From Aplysia californica (lineage: Eukaryota > Mollusca > Gastropoda > Aplysiida > Aplysiidae), in NCBI RefSeq assembly GCF_000002075.1, contig NW_004797877.1:373626-437625 (forward strand): DNA of 64,000 nt, written 5' to 3'. Under the pieces are notes generated by a model. That model worked only from the letters and a program-made list of their open reading frames with translations. It was not told the DNA's origin and did no database searches. The stretch's first letter is position 1; every line of letters starts with the position of its first letter. Shown here piece after piece: positions 49,310 to 60,851 of the stretch. The translations under genes were made by a program, and so were the position numbers.

Positions 49310-50010
49310 GCCAATTACAATTAGAAGTTGAAGATACTAGAATAATATCCTTTTCCAGGAAGGCCAAGAACCTTGACATCTATTCAGATTCAGACATGTC
49401 CATGAACAACCAAGTAAATCATGTCACTCGATGTTTATGTGCCACGATCTCAGAAGAATCAGTAGGATAAAGCACCTTTATTTCAATTGATTTATATTGC
49501 ATGCATCCTGTCTCTCTTGTCGAGTCAAAACTTGACTATTGCATTTCTGTTCTGTCTGGTATTTCATGTGAAAGAATGAGGAGATTGCCAGTGGCTCAGA
49601 ATAACACCGCATGACTAGTAGTAGTGTAGTATTGAAGAAAAAGAAGAAAGATCCTGCATCAAAAACGTGAAAAGCACTCACTGGCTTCTAGTTGAAAAGA
49701 AAAAAATTCAATAGAAAGGTTCTACCATCTGTTATAAATATAGAAATGTCTTAACAATAATACTCCCTGTGTGGGCTTGTAACATTGTACGTTCCATCCC
49801 GCCAGTTACGGTCATCCACCACCACCACAAGATTCAGATTCAGAGCCCACAGAATGAAACTATGATCTTTTGGTGAGAAAAGTTTCTCAACTTTTGGCCC
49901 TAAAATTTGGAACTCCTAGTTCCAGGACCTCAGATAAACAGTAAATCCCACTAAGTTTAAGCGATTGCTCAAGACTCATTTGTTTAAGTCTTAGTTGTAG
50001 TGTGTTAGTA
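49310..50010 (+). mobile_element. Decayed jockey/CR1-like LINE 3' half
   Basis: Scattered frames read SDSDMSMNNQVNHVTRCLC, LVESKLDYCISVLSGISCER and MRRLPVAQNNTA, then degraded FLNFWP-NLE and LKTHLF-like bits. This is the thumb and C-terminal order of CR1, L2 and jockey ORF2 proteins. Many stops and shifts: an old copy. Confidence 0.75.
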
Positions 50011-50132
50011 AGAGTAAGAAGAGCTGATATGTTTTGTTTTTTTTCTTCTGTCCTTACGTGTATAATATGATAAATGTATGGTTGTGAAAGTTCTTCCTTG
50101 TGTGGTTGAACTGGTTTTCTTGTTAATGTGAA

Positions 50133-50909
50133 ATGTTTTTATCTTGTGTGAATGAAGTATTACGGCGTGTATTTATGCCTGAGCACATGGCCACATCTCC
50201 TTTCATAGGCAGGTTCGACAGTCTCTTCAACCTTTTTGACACAAAGGGAAGCAAGTCATCTGCATGTTACAAGCATTGTATCACACCAACTTATACTATA
50301 CCACATTCCCTTCTTGAACTTGAGCAATGCCATTCGTTAGTTGAAGAAACTTCAAATATGGCAACAAAACGGCAATGAAACCAGCAGAGACCCTACCTTG
50401 CATTAAAGGTCGAATACAAACGATTCAAACCCCTTTGGATTCTAGTTCTAGTAGAGGAACCGTTATGTTAAGGGTGATGTGAAGTTTTTACTCAGCAACA
50501 GGCAGAATCAGGATTGTGTAGAAAAACCTGTGTGTAGAGGAGACATGAGAGGAACAGGAGGTCTCAGAGATAATCCTGACCCCTGGGAGAGCCCCATTGG
50601 TTTTTTTTTTTCTTCTAATAATGGTAGATAAAAATCCTTCTCACCAGTCCTGGTATGAACTGCAAAGATGACACTGACCACTTCCTCATCAGTAATGCCT
50701 CCGGAAGGTACAACTCAAACACTGCACCACCAGTGTTCTTAGAATATAAAGCTCAAAACGAAGAGAAGCCACCAGTGACTAACCCCATCAAGTCACTGAG
50801 AGTAGAAGTAGAAGGCCTGGTGCAGCTTAAAAATGTCATCACATACATTAGTGAGTACTTGCTATGGAAAGTGTCTCCAGTCATAGGTGACAAGTGTAAG
50901 ACTGCTTGA
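50133..50909 (+). pseudogene. Two short frames, possible transposase remains
   Basis: Frames 50133-50378 (FIGRFDSLFNLFDTKGSKSS) and 50655-50909 (PVTNPIKSLRVEVEGLVQLK) have protein-like composition. The first faintly resembles P-element or THAP9-type transposases, but I cannot confirm it. They could be chance frames. Confidence 0.2.
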
Positions 50910-51489
50910 GTAACAAGAAAACTCACATGCCAGCATTAACAGCAAAAAGCGCATGAAACCTGCACAAATGAAGGTCTTGTCATGCCAAATTTCATGCATG
51001 TGGAAGCTGTGAGTCTATTTGAAATATTTGAATTTGAAGCTGCTTATCAAACACATCACAAGTTTCTGTGAAGAAAAGAAACATATTGTGTTGACGGGTG
51101 TGTGTGTGTGTGTGTGTAAGGGTGTAAAACACATGGGCCTATATTTTAAAAAAAGAAAGAAAACACAAGACTGCTTTTTAAAACAAAGTTAATAAACCTC
51201 CCATGCAATCAGGGTTTGAAAAGTTCAGACAGCCACAGCCATACTGTTGACAACACAACGAGCCTGTTCCCCACTGTCAGAATCCATCCTCCTGAACTGT
51301 AGCTAAGAAACAGTGCGTCGAAGAAGAAGCAACACAAACAAGTAGGGAAGCTAAGAAACTCTTGTTTTGTCAATAACCCTTTGAAGGTAAATTACAGGAT
51401 TGTCTGTCTCAAGCAATTTACTGGCGAATAAACAAGGTTTACCCTTCAGCCATTTGCCCACTGCTACTTTTAAAACTACATATATTCTT

Positions 51490-52240
51490 GGGAGCTTCTT
51501 CTTCTTCTTCTTCTCAATCGCATCACACTTGAAGTCCGGTATCTGTCATAAATTGGGCCGTCCTAGTCAGTTCATCTGGCGGCCCGTATAGCTTCTCTTG
51601 TAGCGTCAGTGGGGTTGGCCACGTTTCCTGTCTCAGGGCCCTGTGTGTCTTGCAGTGCTGAAGGATGTGTTCAACAGTTCGGTCCGCCTCTCCACACTGG
51701 GATTTTGGTGATTGTACTAGTTTAAAACATTTGTACATATGCTGTCTCAGTCTTGTGTGTTGTGTCCTTAGTCTGAAGATAATCACTTGTTCTTGGCGGG
51801 ACAGCTCATGGTAGCCATCTGGTGTCTGAGGTGCTTTAAATAGTGTATTTATAATAGTTTTTATTTCTGTGTAGTTAACGCTGTTGTCTGGTTGCTCTTT
51901 TTGTGCTCCTAGTTTGGCCATCCTGTCTGCCTGCTCATTTCCCAAGACACCACAGTGTGATGGAATCCACTGCAGCATGATCCTCAGACATGGGATGTCC
52001 TCAATTTCTTTTCGTAGCCTTGGTAGTTTGCCGGAAGTGATTGCCTGCAGTACTGACATGGCATCTGTTAGGAATACTACTTGGCTTTGGGGGTCTACCA
52101 CATTCTTGATGATGTTTGCTGCATGTACTAGAGCCTCCATTTCTGCCCTGTAGTTTGTACAATGTCGCCCTGTTGGGACTGCCTCTGCTTGTCGTCGTCC
52201 ATTTGGGAACTGTAGGTACACTCCGGTTCTTGGGAGCAAA
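51490..52240 (-). mobile_element. LINE fragment with RNase H domain
   Basis: Minus strand encodes an RNase H domain: NYRAEMEALVHAAN (acidic Glu), VVFLTDAMSVLQAI (Asp) and WIPSHCGVLGNEQADRMAKL (His and Asp), followed by a C-terminal TVEHILQHCKTHRALRQETW and DTGLQV stop. A (GAA)n tail follows at 51495-51520. The frame is open to the tail; the copy is 5'-truncated near 52240. Confidence 0.9.
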
Positions 52241-52348
52241 ACAAAATCGAGACCTAGATCCAGATATCGGTATTTGTTATTTGAATATCTTCCTCTCAAT
52301 CTCTCAGCGCTTAATTAAATTATAATAACACTAGATGTGCTGTCTCAG

Positions 52349-52532
52349 TTTCTTTTTGTTTTAGTAGAGGTTTTACGGCACTCGCAACTGCATAAGGTTA
52401 CATGAGCGCCAGAAGATTAGAGGTGTTACAAGAGAGTAACAAACATAAAAAAGAAGAAGGGGAGATAAAGACGATAGATGTTTGATAGGAAAGAAGGAGC
52501 AAACCACACCAGAGCACCCGCCAACCACCCAC
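52349..52532 (-). mobile_element. Family A SINE-like element
   Basis: Full-length copy flanked by atgtgctgtctcag and atgtcctgtctcag, a 14-bp target duplication. A T-rich stretch sits between duplication and tail, equal to an A-rich 3' end. Confidence 0.9.
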
Positions 52533-53013
52533 ATGTCCTGTCTCAGGTGATCAGTAGCGCAGTATTCAATGAAAACTACGAAAGACTAAGGAACTCTTCA
52601 CCAACAAGTAGTCATCTTCGCCATCGTGAACCTGTTGATAGTACTCCTTCAGGGAAAATCTGAGCAAAGACTTTAATCCAGTTAACTATTTAATCCAATC
52701 GCGACTATTGCCGTGATGCCCTGACTGTCCTTCAGAGGCTATCGTGACTATTGTCGTGATTGTGAACAAGGGTTTTAGGAAGATTTTCCTAGCATTTCCT
52801 GCCCCAAACAAAAATTTCGACCTAGAATAGGAATAGAAAATGAACAGTCTAGGAATTTGTTTGCATTGGTCACAAAGGAAGACGATCGAATCTGAAATGG
52901 TTGCAAATATGAACGTTCACAACCTGTTCAACGCATTTTATCTGGATAGTAGTGACAGGGAAGGCGATGACGTTATTCCAGATGGCCAAGCAGTGTTTAG
53001 GGGAGAAGTTTGT
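52533..53013. other. No gene seen
   Basis: Contains cgcgactattgccgtgatgc and tcgtgactattgtcgtgatt, a short duplicated motif near 52700 and 52740. No gene. Confidence 0.5.
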
Positions 53014-53364
53014 TTTAGTTTAGTTTTAGTAGAGATTTTACGGCGCTTGCAACTGCATAAGGTCATATGAGCGCCAGAAGATTAGAGGTGTTACAAGAGA
53101 GTAACAAACATAAAAAATAAGGAGGGGAGATAAGGACGATAGATGTTTGATAGGAAAGAAGAAGCAAACCACACCACCCGCCAATCACCCACTTAGTAGA
53201 GGTTTTGCGGCGCTTGCAACTGCATAAGGTCATATGAGTGCCAGATGATTAAAGGTGTTACAAGAGAGTAACAAACATAATAAAGAAGAATGGGAGATAA
53301 AGACGACAAATGTTTGATAGGAAAGAAGAAGCAAACCACACCAGAGCACCCACCAACCACCCAC
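53014..53364 (-). mobile_element. Family A dimer
   Basis: Two family A copies head to tail (53014-53192 and 53193-53364) with one pair of flanks, gagaagtttgt, outside both. The first copy has lost cagagca near its end. Confidence 0.88.
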
Positions 53365-54141
53365 GAGAAGTTTGTGACCCTTAACCAATGGTAAAAGTTG
53401 TGAACTGTATCACACAAGGAGAAATTTGACACCACAAGGTCATTACTAACACACACACAAAGACACATTGACGAACAACTAAAGCAAATCTTAAACAAAT
53501 TTTGTATCAAAATTTTGTTTCACATGTTTTTTTTTCATTCAGTTTCCAGTTCAATGATGTTTGATTCAAATTTCTATTTTAAAAAATAAGGAAATAAGCA
53601 TTTTCTCATGACCCACCCTAATTTTCATGAAGTTTCAGATTAACTGGCCTCTGGGGGACTGGACAGTGCAAATTAATTCGCCTCTCAAAGGGTTAAGATT
53701 CCTCCGATAATTTTGAATCTGTGTCATAGGGGTTTGTTGCTGATAAAGTGTTTATATGAGCGGAACCTTTATAACAGAAATACGCATACAAATCACAAGA
53801 GCAGGTACACTTGACAGGTAAAATAAAGTATTGCGTAAAACACAAGGAAACTGGAAGTTTCCAAAATAATGGAAAGGAAAAATTCCCATTAAAACTGGGA
53901 AAATGAAATGCATACGAAAAATAAAAGTCAAAACCCAATCCACAATATCTTCTGTGACAACTTATCAGACATTTTCAAAATCAGAACAACCATGATAACC
54001 GATGGAAAAGTTTCATTTGGAACACAGGAACTTATTATAGCAACATGAGAAGGATGATAAAGTCGGGCAATATTCAAAGTTCTTTCCTTTAGTTGCATAC
54101 TGAAGATGACCACGTTTCATCCATCTCAGCTCGTTGCCGAC
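53365..54141. other. TMLHE 3' flank, no gene seen
   Basis: AT-rich. On the minus strand AATAAA-like text occurs (for example near 53820 as printed ttgacaggtaaaataaagt in plus), but no poly(A) site can be fixed. Confidence 0.4.
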
Positions 54142-54409
54142 TCACAGCAAGCCCATCACCCTGGCCTTGGAGATCCACTCGTCGCGGGGCAGGTAGCAGC
54201 CACAAATGACCCGGTGACCGTCGTAGGCGGACCGACCATGCATGACCCGCCAGTTGTCCACCAGTAGGACCGTGCCCGGGGTCAACTTGACCCACAGCTC
54301 GCCCTCTTTCCTCGCGATGATGCGGCTCAGCTGGTCATAGGCGCGGTAGAACTGCTCAAGTGACTCGGGGGCCACCGTGTTCAACGGAGCTCGGTCGTAA
54401 GGGTTGAAC
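54142..54409 (-). CDS. TMLHE: TMLHE exon 5 (distal His, Arg, stop)
   Basis: Encodes FNPYDRAPLNTVAPESLEQF, ELWVKLTPGTVLLVDNWRVM and HGRSAYDGHRVICGCYLPRD, ending VMGLL then TGA. Human reads FWVKLKPGRVLFIDNWRVLH. It carries the second iron His and the 2-oxoglutarate Arg. Acceptor ctctag. Confidence 0.95.
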
Positions 54410-57400
54410 CTAGAGGAGAGGAAAAGACAAATGTTTGTTATGTTACAGTTGACTACGGATGAGTTGAGGTCGTCGGGGGAGTAAAAAATAGATCAATTCA
54501 TCTGAAGTTCAACTAAATCATTGGGATCTGAGAAAAGGACAAACTTAACCGAAGATCAACTCAAGTGAGTTCAACACACGCGGAGTCAATTGTATAAAAG
54601 AAAGATCGTACATAACAAGATGGTTCATCATCATCATTGCCTTTCTCACCCTGCACCAGGGTATAGGCCACGGACAAACACCTTTCACCTTTCTCTATCC
54701 TGGGCTAGCCTGTTGATGTTATTTCATGTCTTCCCACTTTTCTGTACATCGATTTCTGTGATTCTTCTCCAGGTTACACGCGGTCTTCCCCTTGATCTCT
54801 TACCCTGTGGATTCCAATCCAAAACTTTCTTTGTTATGCAGCTGCCTGACTTCCTGAGAGTAGGGCCAATCCATCACCACCACCTTCTTCCTACCTCATC
54901 TCTGACTGGGATCTGTCTTGTTTTCCTTAACACTTCCACATTGGTGACCCTGTCAGACACCTGTTCAAGAAAACCTGGATCCTCTTTATGCAAGTCTGTG
55001 ACGCGTTCCATGTCTAACATCCATACAACAGGACCGACTTCACATTTGAACTGAAAATCCTCAGCTTTGTTCGTGGTGAGATATCTCTGGTCTTCCAAAT
55101 CCTATCCAAAGATATGAAAGCAGCCTGTGCTTTTTCAATGCGGGAATCTATTTCACAACATTCAGCACCTGTTCCTCCCTCTCTGTCAATGATACTCCCA
55201 AGATAGAAGGATTCAACGTCTTCAAGTGCATTTCCTTCTATTGTAACCTGCTCCTTTCATTGTGCATCTGTCCTTAGGACCTTTGACTTTCCGGGGTGGA
55301 TCCTCAATCCAACAGACTCCGATAGGCTGTTTAATACTGAAGTCTTTGCTTGCATCTGTTCCTGGGTGTGCGACAGAAGCGCCAAGTCGTCTGCAAAATC
55401 CAAATTGTCATCTTGTGTCCATTGTATACCATTTCTGTGTCCTCTGGTGGTTCTTTTCATCAGCCAGTCGACTGCCAATATGAAGAGGAATGGTGATAGT
55501 GGTTCATTCAACCAAAAATTTGTAAACCGCATTGCTTCAGATGGCGCGGCAGTTTTTGTTTTGAAACTCTCTTTCGTTTCTCCTGAAGAAGAAGAGGAAT
55601 AGCACAGTCTATTAGTTTCACTTTTACCGTTTTTCACACAAGCAGGGTAACTTCGCATAGTCCGCGCTTTTTCGAAGAGGGCGCCACTGAATTTTGAGGA
55701 CAATTCTTTAATTGGCTCAAAGAAAGGAGTGAACTATCTTGTTATACACCATTTTCGACTGTTTGAAGTTATCACACAGAACAAGTCACGTTGATAAAAG
55801 TAAGTTTTAGCGTCCTGGTGTTGACAGTGTCCTCCTGTTGACAACCATAACTATCTGTTGCTCTTGTCAGTTGCTGCAAAGTTTTCATCTGTCTGCTTCA
55901 TCCAATGCATTAAAATGTGCACCCCTGTGTCTGAAATTCTGTACAAAATAAATGTGGAATTATTCATAAGAATACAGTCTACAACGCTAACAAAGTTTAC
56001 AGCAGCAGCATTTTTGGCACCGTGCAGGTAATTACCATAGTAATAGTAATGAAAGAAAAGTACAGAAATAACAGCAAGCAACTTATAATTATTGTAATTA
56101 CAAACGTGACAACTCATCAAAGCATCATTTAATCATAAGAACGTTTACACTTACACCACATCTGATAGCTGATTATTGTCAGGAAGATGAAACAAAAAAT
56201 ATAAAATAAGTAGTAAAAAAAAATTAATTAATAAATCACCTGAGCTGAATAGTTTCCCCTGACGCCGGGTGTGCTTGTATGACCGTACCCAGGCTGTGCA
56301 GGTGGTACCCAGGGCTGTGTGGGCAGGGGTCTTCCACGTACTCGTGAGGCACCACCGCCCGACACAACACATCGTACGCCTCCGGGTTCGTCTGCCGCAG
56401 CTCCTCGATAGCCCTGAAGCCGTCGACGAGAAGCGTTTTCCCACCGCTGCCGTTGTGCTCCAAACACTGGAACACCTGGATGCTGAAGAGAGGAACAGGA
56501 CAAACAACTCTTCTGTCAGGATTACTGAGGCAGTTTTGCAGAAACACAAATCTCCATAAACGAGATCAATACAAACAGCTGCTTTCTCTTTTAGAGGACA
56601 GTAAAAATTACATGGTCAAACAGAATGCTTTTTCAAGATCTAAGAACAAAGTTTGAATATGAAGACACTTCTTAAGGTGACACACCATCACACTCCCCCC
56701 CCCCATTTATGTCCCAGAGCAATTCACAGTACCATAATCTTTTTCATTTTTTAAAAATAAGATGGTGAGCCCAAAAGGTTTGCCTGTACCCCAGGGATAG
56801 AGGAAAGGTGAAATTAGATAAGGGAACAGCTACAGTTAGGCTGGCCAATAAAATATCCAGACAGTGCAGAAAATTAGCTGTATCTGTCCTAAGAGAAAGG
56901 AACAGCAGAAATACAGTCCGAACTGTCTCTACGAGAAAAGTGGCTGTGTTAAACAGCGTCATTATATAATAATGTCTCTGGCCATAAGAGCAAGTTCCGC
57001 TGTATCTTCCACAGGAACCAGCATAACGTCTCAACACTCACGTACCCAGCAGGTAAGTCCATGTAGGTTGTGTCCGTGTGCGCCCCGAGAGCAATCCCCG
57101 TGTACGCGGTGTCACTTCGCGCCGCGTTGGACGAGAAGCTCCACATTTCTCCAAAAATGGTACGTTGAACAAAGCACACCCTCTCCACTACCGCCTGTGT
57201 GCCGTCCAGTGATGCCGGGGCCTGGAGGGATTAAAAACCAGAATAATCTGAGATGTTAGGTGGAATATATGTTCAAGATGTGGCAAACTTTTCTGTGTTA
57301 CAATTGGCCTCCTTGGCCACAGACAAAGCCACAAGTTATCTAACCTTTAATTCTTCTAACGTTTCTACTGCACTGGAGAAATATTCTCCGCTGCGGATGT

Positions 57401-59743
57401 ATTGGTCATCTGGGACTGACGGACTAGCTACTAATTAATTACATGGAATACTATCTTTTTGTGTGCCAGAGTTTTATGACAAGTCTGTCAGTAGGTAATT
57501 CTATGCAGTTACGAGTGTTGTAAAACATCTACCAAAATAAAAGCACAAAGTATAGTCTGATACCTGATTTCAGATTATTTTGTATTATTGGATCTTTTCA
57601 ATGGAGTACTCACCCCAAGACCTAAAGAGTGTAATTTAAAAAATGAAAATGGCTGCCTCTGAACTTTTACAATGTATTTTTAGACACTTCACCATTATTT
57701 ATAACATGCAAATTAAAACAAAGCCATGTTATGAACTACAATGAAAACAACGTATTTGTGCCCCCACACATTCCTACAACCATATGCAGTTGCGAGAGTC
57801 ACAAAACTTTTACCCAACTCAAACTCAAAGCACTCATCCCACCCATTTTTACTAAACTCATAAACTCAAAGCACTCACCCCATCCACTTTACTAAACTCA
57901 TAAACTCGAAGCACTCACCCCATCCACTTTACTAAACTCATAAACTTGAACCACTCACCCCATCCACTTTACTAAACTCATAAACTCAAAGCACTCACCC
58001 CATCCACCAGGCAGATGCCGTGAGTGATCAGATTGGACAGGGTTTTCCTCAGACCAGCCTCAGACTCCATGTGCTCGGCGTGGGAGACGCGAGGAAGCTC
58101 CGACTGGATGTCTGCGCTGTTCCACAGACGCCTGCCAGCCACGCCGCCCGCCCGCCCTGGGAAGAAGTTTTCCTGCAACCACTTTGCCGAGAACTCTGAC
58201 GTGTGACCATCTCTCCCTGAAGTAAAGGAGAGGAGTATTGAAAGAGATAAGTCACTGTTACTATAAAGTTAACACTTGAACATCAATAATGACTACATTT
58301 CAGCACCAAAAGATTGGGATAATATTAACACTACTGACTAACTGAAAACAATTAATTTTAACAGGGAGCAAGAGTTCCTCCCCCCCCCTCCCCCAACAGC
58401 CCTTAACTCTCCTTCATAACCCTGTGAGCCTGGTCCACTGACTCTAAAGAGCAAGGAAATGTACACAAGGAGGTCGGAACAGGGTGCATAAGAAACATCC
58501 TCGGACCCAACCCATACTCCTTTTAAGTCATGTTTAACACTTAAGTTTTAAACCACTGAGCTCTGGTCCCCTCTGAGTCTAAATGACAAGAGCACCTGGT
58601 ACCCCTTGGACTGACAGCCCCCCCCCCCCCCCCCAACCAGACCATGAGATACAAGACGACTACAAAAAAAGGTTGAGCCCACATAGTTATGACTGACCTA
58701 TTTTTTTAAAAAGAAAAAACAAAAAAAACAACCAAATATTTAAAATTAAATTTCATTTTGTCAGGTGCTGATCCATACATTTTAGATCATTAAGAGGGTG
58801 GGCTTCCGACCCAATATAACATCCCAGCAGAAACAAACAGATACTCCAAAAACATTCTCCCCACTTGAGTCTCCTGTGTGCGACAATAAAGAGCCTAACC
58901 ACCACACCACAAAGAGCCTAACCACCACACCACAAAGAGCCTAACCACCACACCACAGACACCAGTACATGACCTTTGTTTTGCACTTAGCACTTTGCCG
59001 TCACATCTCGCCGATTGGAAAGAATACCGAACTTTCGCTCCCGTCACAAAACGTCGATCTGCGATGTTTACCACCCTGCCTTTAATGGCAAGGGTTTTTA
59101 CTATAAACCTTGTGATGGCAAAGTGTTAAAAACAATGTTTCAAAGTTGCCTTACATGTGATCCTTAATCCAGAGTTTCCGTCCGTCACTGACAGCTCGTC
59201 TGGCACAAGGTCCCGTTCCAAGAGCTCAGCGTCCGGGTTCTTCTGGTAGGTGGCGTGATTGTAATACCGTTCCGACCTGCAGTGGTCTCGAAGCCAAACA
59301 AACGGGATCCTCAGGACCTGCTGACCAACGGTCACCTCCACACACTCGTCGTTCCCGTTCACACGAAGCTTCGACACTTCCTGGGCCAAGTCATGACGAG
59401 AGGAGTGGAAAGATCTGGCAGCTTTGATCAGACACACCCTGGGACCCAGGGAGACACCTCCGGCAAACACAGAGTTCCTCCTCACCACTGGCAGGAGGGA
59501 AGGTTTACTTTTATACGTAGTCTCACTGTTGATGGAGCCCGCTGACAAAGCTCCATTTCTCCGACAGTGCAGGCCACATTTTGAATGATATTTACTCGAT
59601 ACTGAAAAGTTTTTGAGGGTCAGGAATGTTCTATGATTAAAAAGCACAGTGTCTTTGGAAAGCAGATTTGATCTCGACACAAAATTTCCCTTAACCAGGG
59701 CACAAGAACGATGAACGAGTCGTGCCATGTCGCTGAGCTTCAT
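54142..59743 (-). CDS. TMLHE: TMLHE, trimethyllysine dioxygenase, mitochondrial (5 exons)
   Basis: TMLHE hydroxylates N6-trimethyllysine with Fe(II), 2-oxoglutarate and O2 in mitochondria, the first step of carnitine synthesis. Five exons join in phase to 497 codons plus TGA; human TMLHE is 421, the excess being a longer N-terminus. The N-terminal domain has VWLRDHCRSERYYN (human VWLRDHCRSASCYN). The double-stranded beta-helix core has the HxD motif AHTDTTY (about His317 and Asp319), the distal iron His in RVMHGRSAY (about 466) and the 2-oxoglutarate Arg in GHRVICGCYL (about 475). The start at 59743 is the first Met after an in-frame stretch rich in Arg and Ser with few acids, fitting a mitochondrial presequence; a second Met lies five codons on. 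The paralogue BBOX1 is less likely because the WLRDHCRS and GEMW blocks follow TMLHE. Confidence 0.95.
54446..54592. mobile_element. Pogo-like MITE (CAGTTGACTACGGATG)
   Basis: 147 bp with ends CAGTTGACT and GAGTCAATTG and TA on both sides. Same family as 45802-45909. Confidence 0.75.
54610..55610 (-). mobile_element. Broken LINE reverse-transcriptase fragment
   Basis: Minus strand first reads SPFLFILAVDWLMKRTTRGH then DDNLDFADDLALLSHTQEQM (FADD catalytic box), then after breaks ERVTDLHKEDPGFLEQVSDR and EVGRRWW, the usual C-terminal order. In TMLHE intron 4. Confidence 0.85.
55611..56239. other. TMLHE intron 4, no further feature
   Basis: No exon or repeat recognised beyond the LINE and MITE listed. 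Confidence 0.5.
56240..56482 (-). CDS. TMLHE: TMLHE exon 4
   Basis: Encodes IQVFQCLEHNGSGGKTLLVD GFRAIEELRQTNPEAYDVLC and VPHEYVEDPCP, matching human IQVFHCLKHEGTGGRTLLVD and HEYIEDVG. Acceptor ttcag, donor GTGATT, phase 2. Confidence 0.95.
56483..57045. other. TMLHE intron 3, no gene seen
   Basis: A C run at 56697-56704; no repeat recognised. Confidence 0.5.
57046..57221 (-). CDS. TMLHE: TMLHE exon 3 (HxD iron site)
   Basis: Encodes TQAVVERVCFVQRTIFGEMW, then SDTAYTGIALGAHTDTTYMD, matching human IYGRMWYFTSDFSRGDTAYT and ALDRHTDTTY. The His and Asp bind Fe(II). Donor GTACGT, phase 2. Confidence 0.95.
57391..57540. mobile_element. Repeat fragments in TMLHE intron 2
   Basis: 57391-57440 (ggatgtattggtcatc, gacggactagctac) matches the dispersed part of the 2034-2730 repeats. 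57480-57530 and 57780-57820 are worn family A tail hairpins (atgcagtt-cgag). Confidence 0.5.
57828..58000. repeat. 40-bp tandem repeat carrying TMLHE exon 2 donor
   Basis: Units of gcactcaccccatccacttt actaaactcataaactcaaa repeat four times at exact 40-bp steps. Each of the donors at 57997 (real), 57957, 57917 and 57877 reads TGGATGGG-GTGAGT on the minus strand. A fifth, worn unit starts at 57831. Confidence 0.92.
57999..58216 (-). CDS. TMLHE: TMLHE exon 2
   Basis: Joins as T-W-RDGHTSEFSAKWLQENFF (human TWPDGHVTKYDLNWLVKN), then RRLWNSADIQSELPRV and LRKTLSNLITHGICLVDG. Acceptor ttcag, donor GTGAGT. The donor with 8-9 exon bases is repeated at 40-bp steps in the intron. Confidence 0.93.
58217..58986. 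other. TMLHE intron 1: C runs and 27-bp tandem repeat
   Basis: Poly-C at 58380 and 58617. A 27-bp unit (aaagagcctaaccaccacac) repeats three times at 58885-58962. No gene. Confidence 0.7.
58987..59129. mobile_element. piggyBac-like MITE, 143 bp
   Basis: Begins TTAGCACTTTGCCGTCACA and ends TGTGATGGCAAAGTGTTAA, inverted ends with TTAA (one side mutated to TTAG). It ends 25 bp from the exon 1 donor. Confidence 0.75.
59155..59743 (-). CDS. TMLHE: TMLHE exon 1 (presequence and N-domain)
   Basis: Begins MKLSDMARLVHRSCALVKG, continues through a long basic leader, then VEVTVGQQVLRIPFVWLRDH and CRSERYYNHATYQKN. Ends GLRIT at GTAAGG, phase 1, to be completed as Trp in the next exon. A small piggyBac-like MITE ends 25 bp past the donor. 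Confidence 0.92.
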
Positions 59744-60851
59744 TGTTGAAAATCTAGTCTGTGTCTCACGTCAAAGGCCGTAGGAAGAAGATAAAAAATT
59801 AAGGGAATCTGAAAAAAAAAATGTATAGAGCTAATAATAATAACAATTGAAAATTTAAAAAAATTCAAACCACAGAGTCAAACACCATAAATAGATGACT
59901 CTACATCAAATGAAAGAAAATCACAAATGATATGAGGAAATGTCAGAAACAACTTTCTCACTGAAAAGAGACAAGCTTTTTAAAATCTACATTCAACCAC
60001 AGAGCCCCCACACACACACAAACAACAACTGGAAACTTGCAACACCGCAACAATATAATCCAAGGTGAATCTAACACTGCAAAATTTATTCTTATGGTGA
60101 CAGCAGTGAGACCAGTTTGTTATACCAACAGCTAGCTCAAGTCCTTGGGCCAGTTGATACCACTACCTGGACTGTACAGTTTGACATGTCATATGTAGGT
60201 CAACCTCCTTATCTCTCTCATTACTCTATGCCTTCTCAGGTGTTCTGACCTAATCACAGTCCTTCTTAAGTCACTGGACAAAACCGTGACCTGTCCCTGG
60301 TTGATGCATAATATTGTGAAAGTGATAGGCATGGCTTCAGACTGAAACCTGACACTCCGTCAGACAGCTGGGTTTACTGGCAGTCTTAGGGAAGGTAGTC
60401 AATTCTCAAGACAAAGTAATTTGTCCATTGTGGCTCTGTACAAGTCAATTGATATAAATAATTTTTGAGGTCTTTATTATCTCAGGGTTTGTTCACACCT
60501 AGCACCTTGTCCTCTCTATTATTAGGCTAAAAATAACTCAGCAGTCTTTGTAAAGCTTCAAACAATAAAGACAACTTGGTAGTTTCGCTAAAAAAAAGGT
60601 TCGCCAAGGCAAGATTTTCAAATCAATATTTTTCCAAAATGGCAGAATAAACTCTTGACAGTTTTATGACAATTATAGGTTATTAACAAAAAAAAAGCAA
60701 CGGAAAGCAGTGAATTAACAACCACTATCGTTAATAATCTCTATAATCTACTGTTGGGAAAGTAAGCCAAGGAGGAGGATCGGGGGGGGGGGGGGGGGGA
60801 CACGAAGTCAAACTATCAGACAAAAAGACCAGAATGCAGCTTGTGTATGAT
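59744..60851. other. Upstream region of TMLHE, no promoter motif seen
   Basis: The promoter should lie here. I see no TATA box or CpG cluster that I would commit to; a long G run sits at 60782-60800. Confidence 0.4.
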
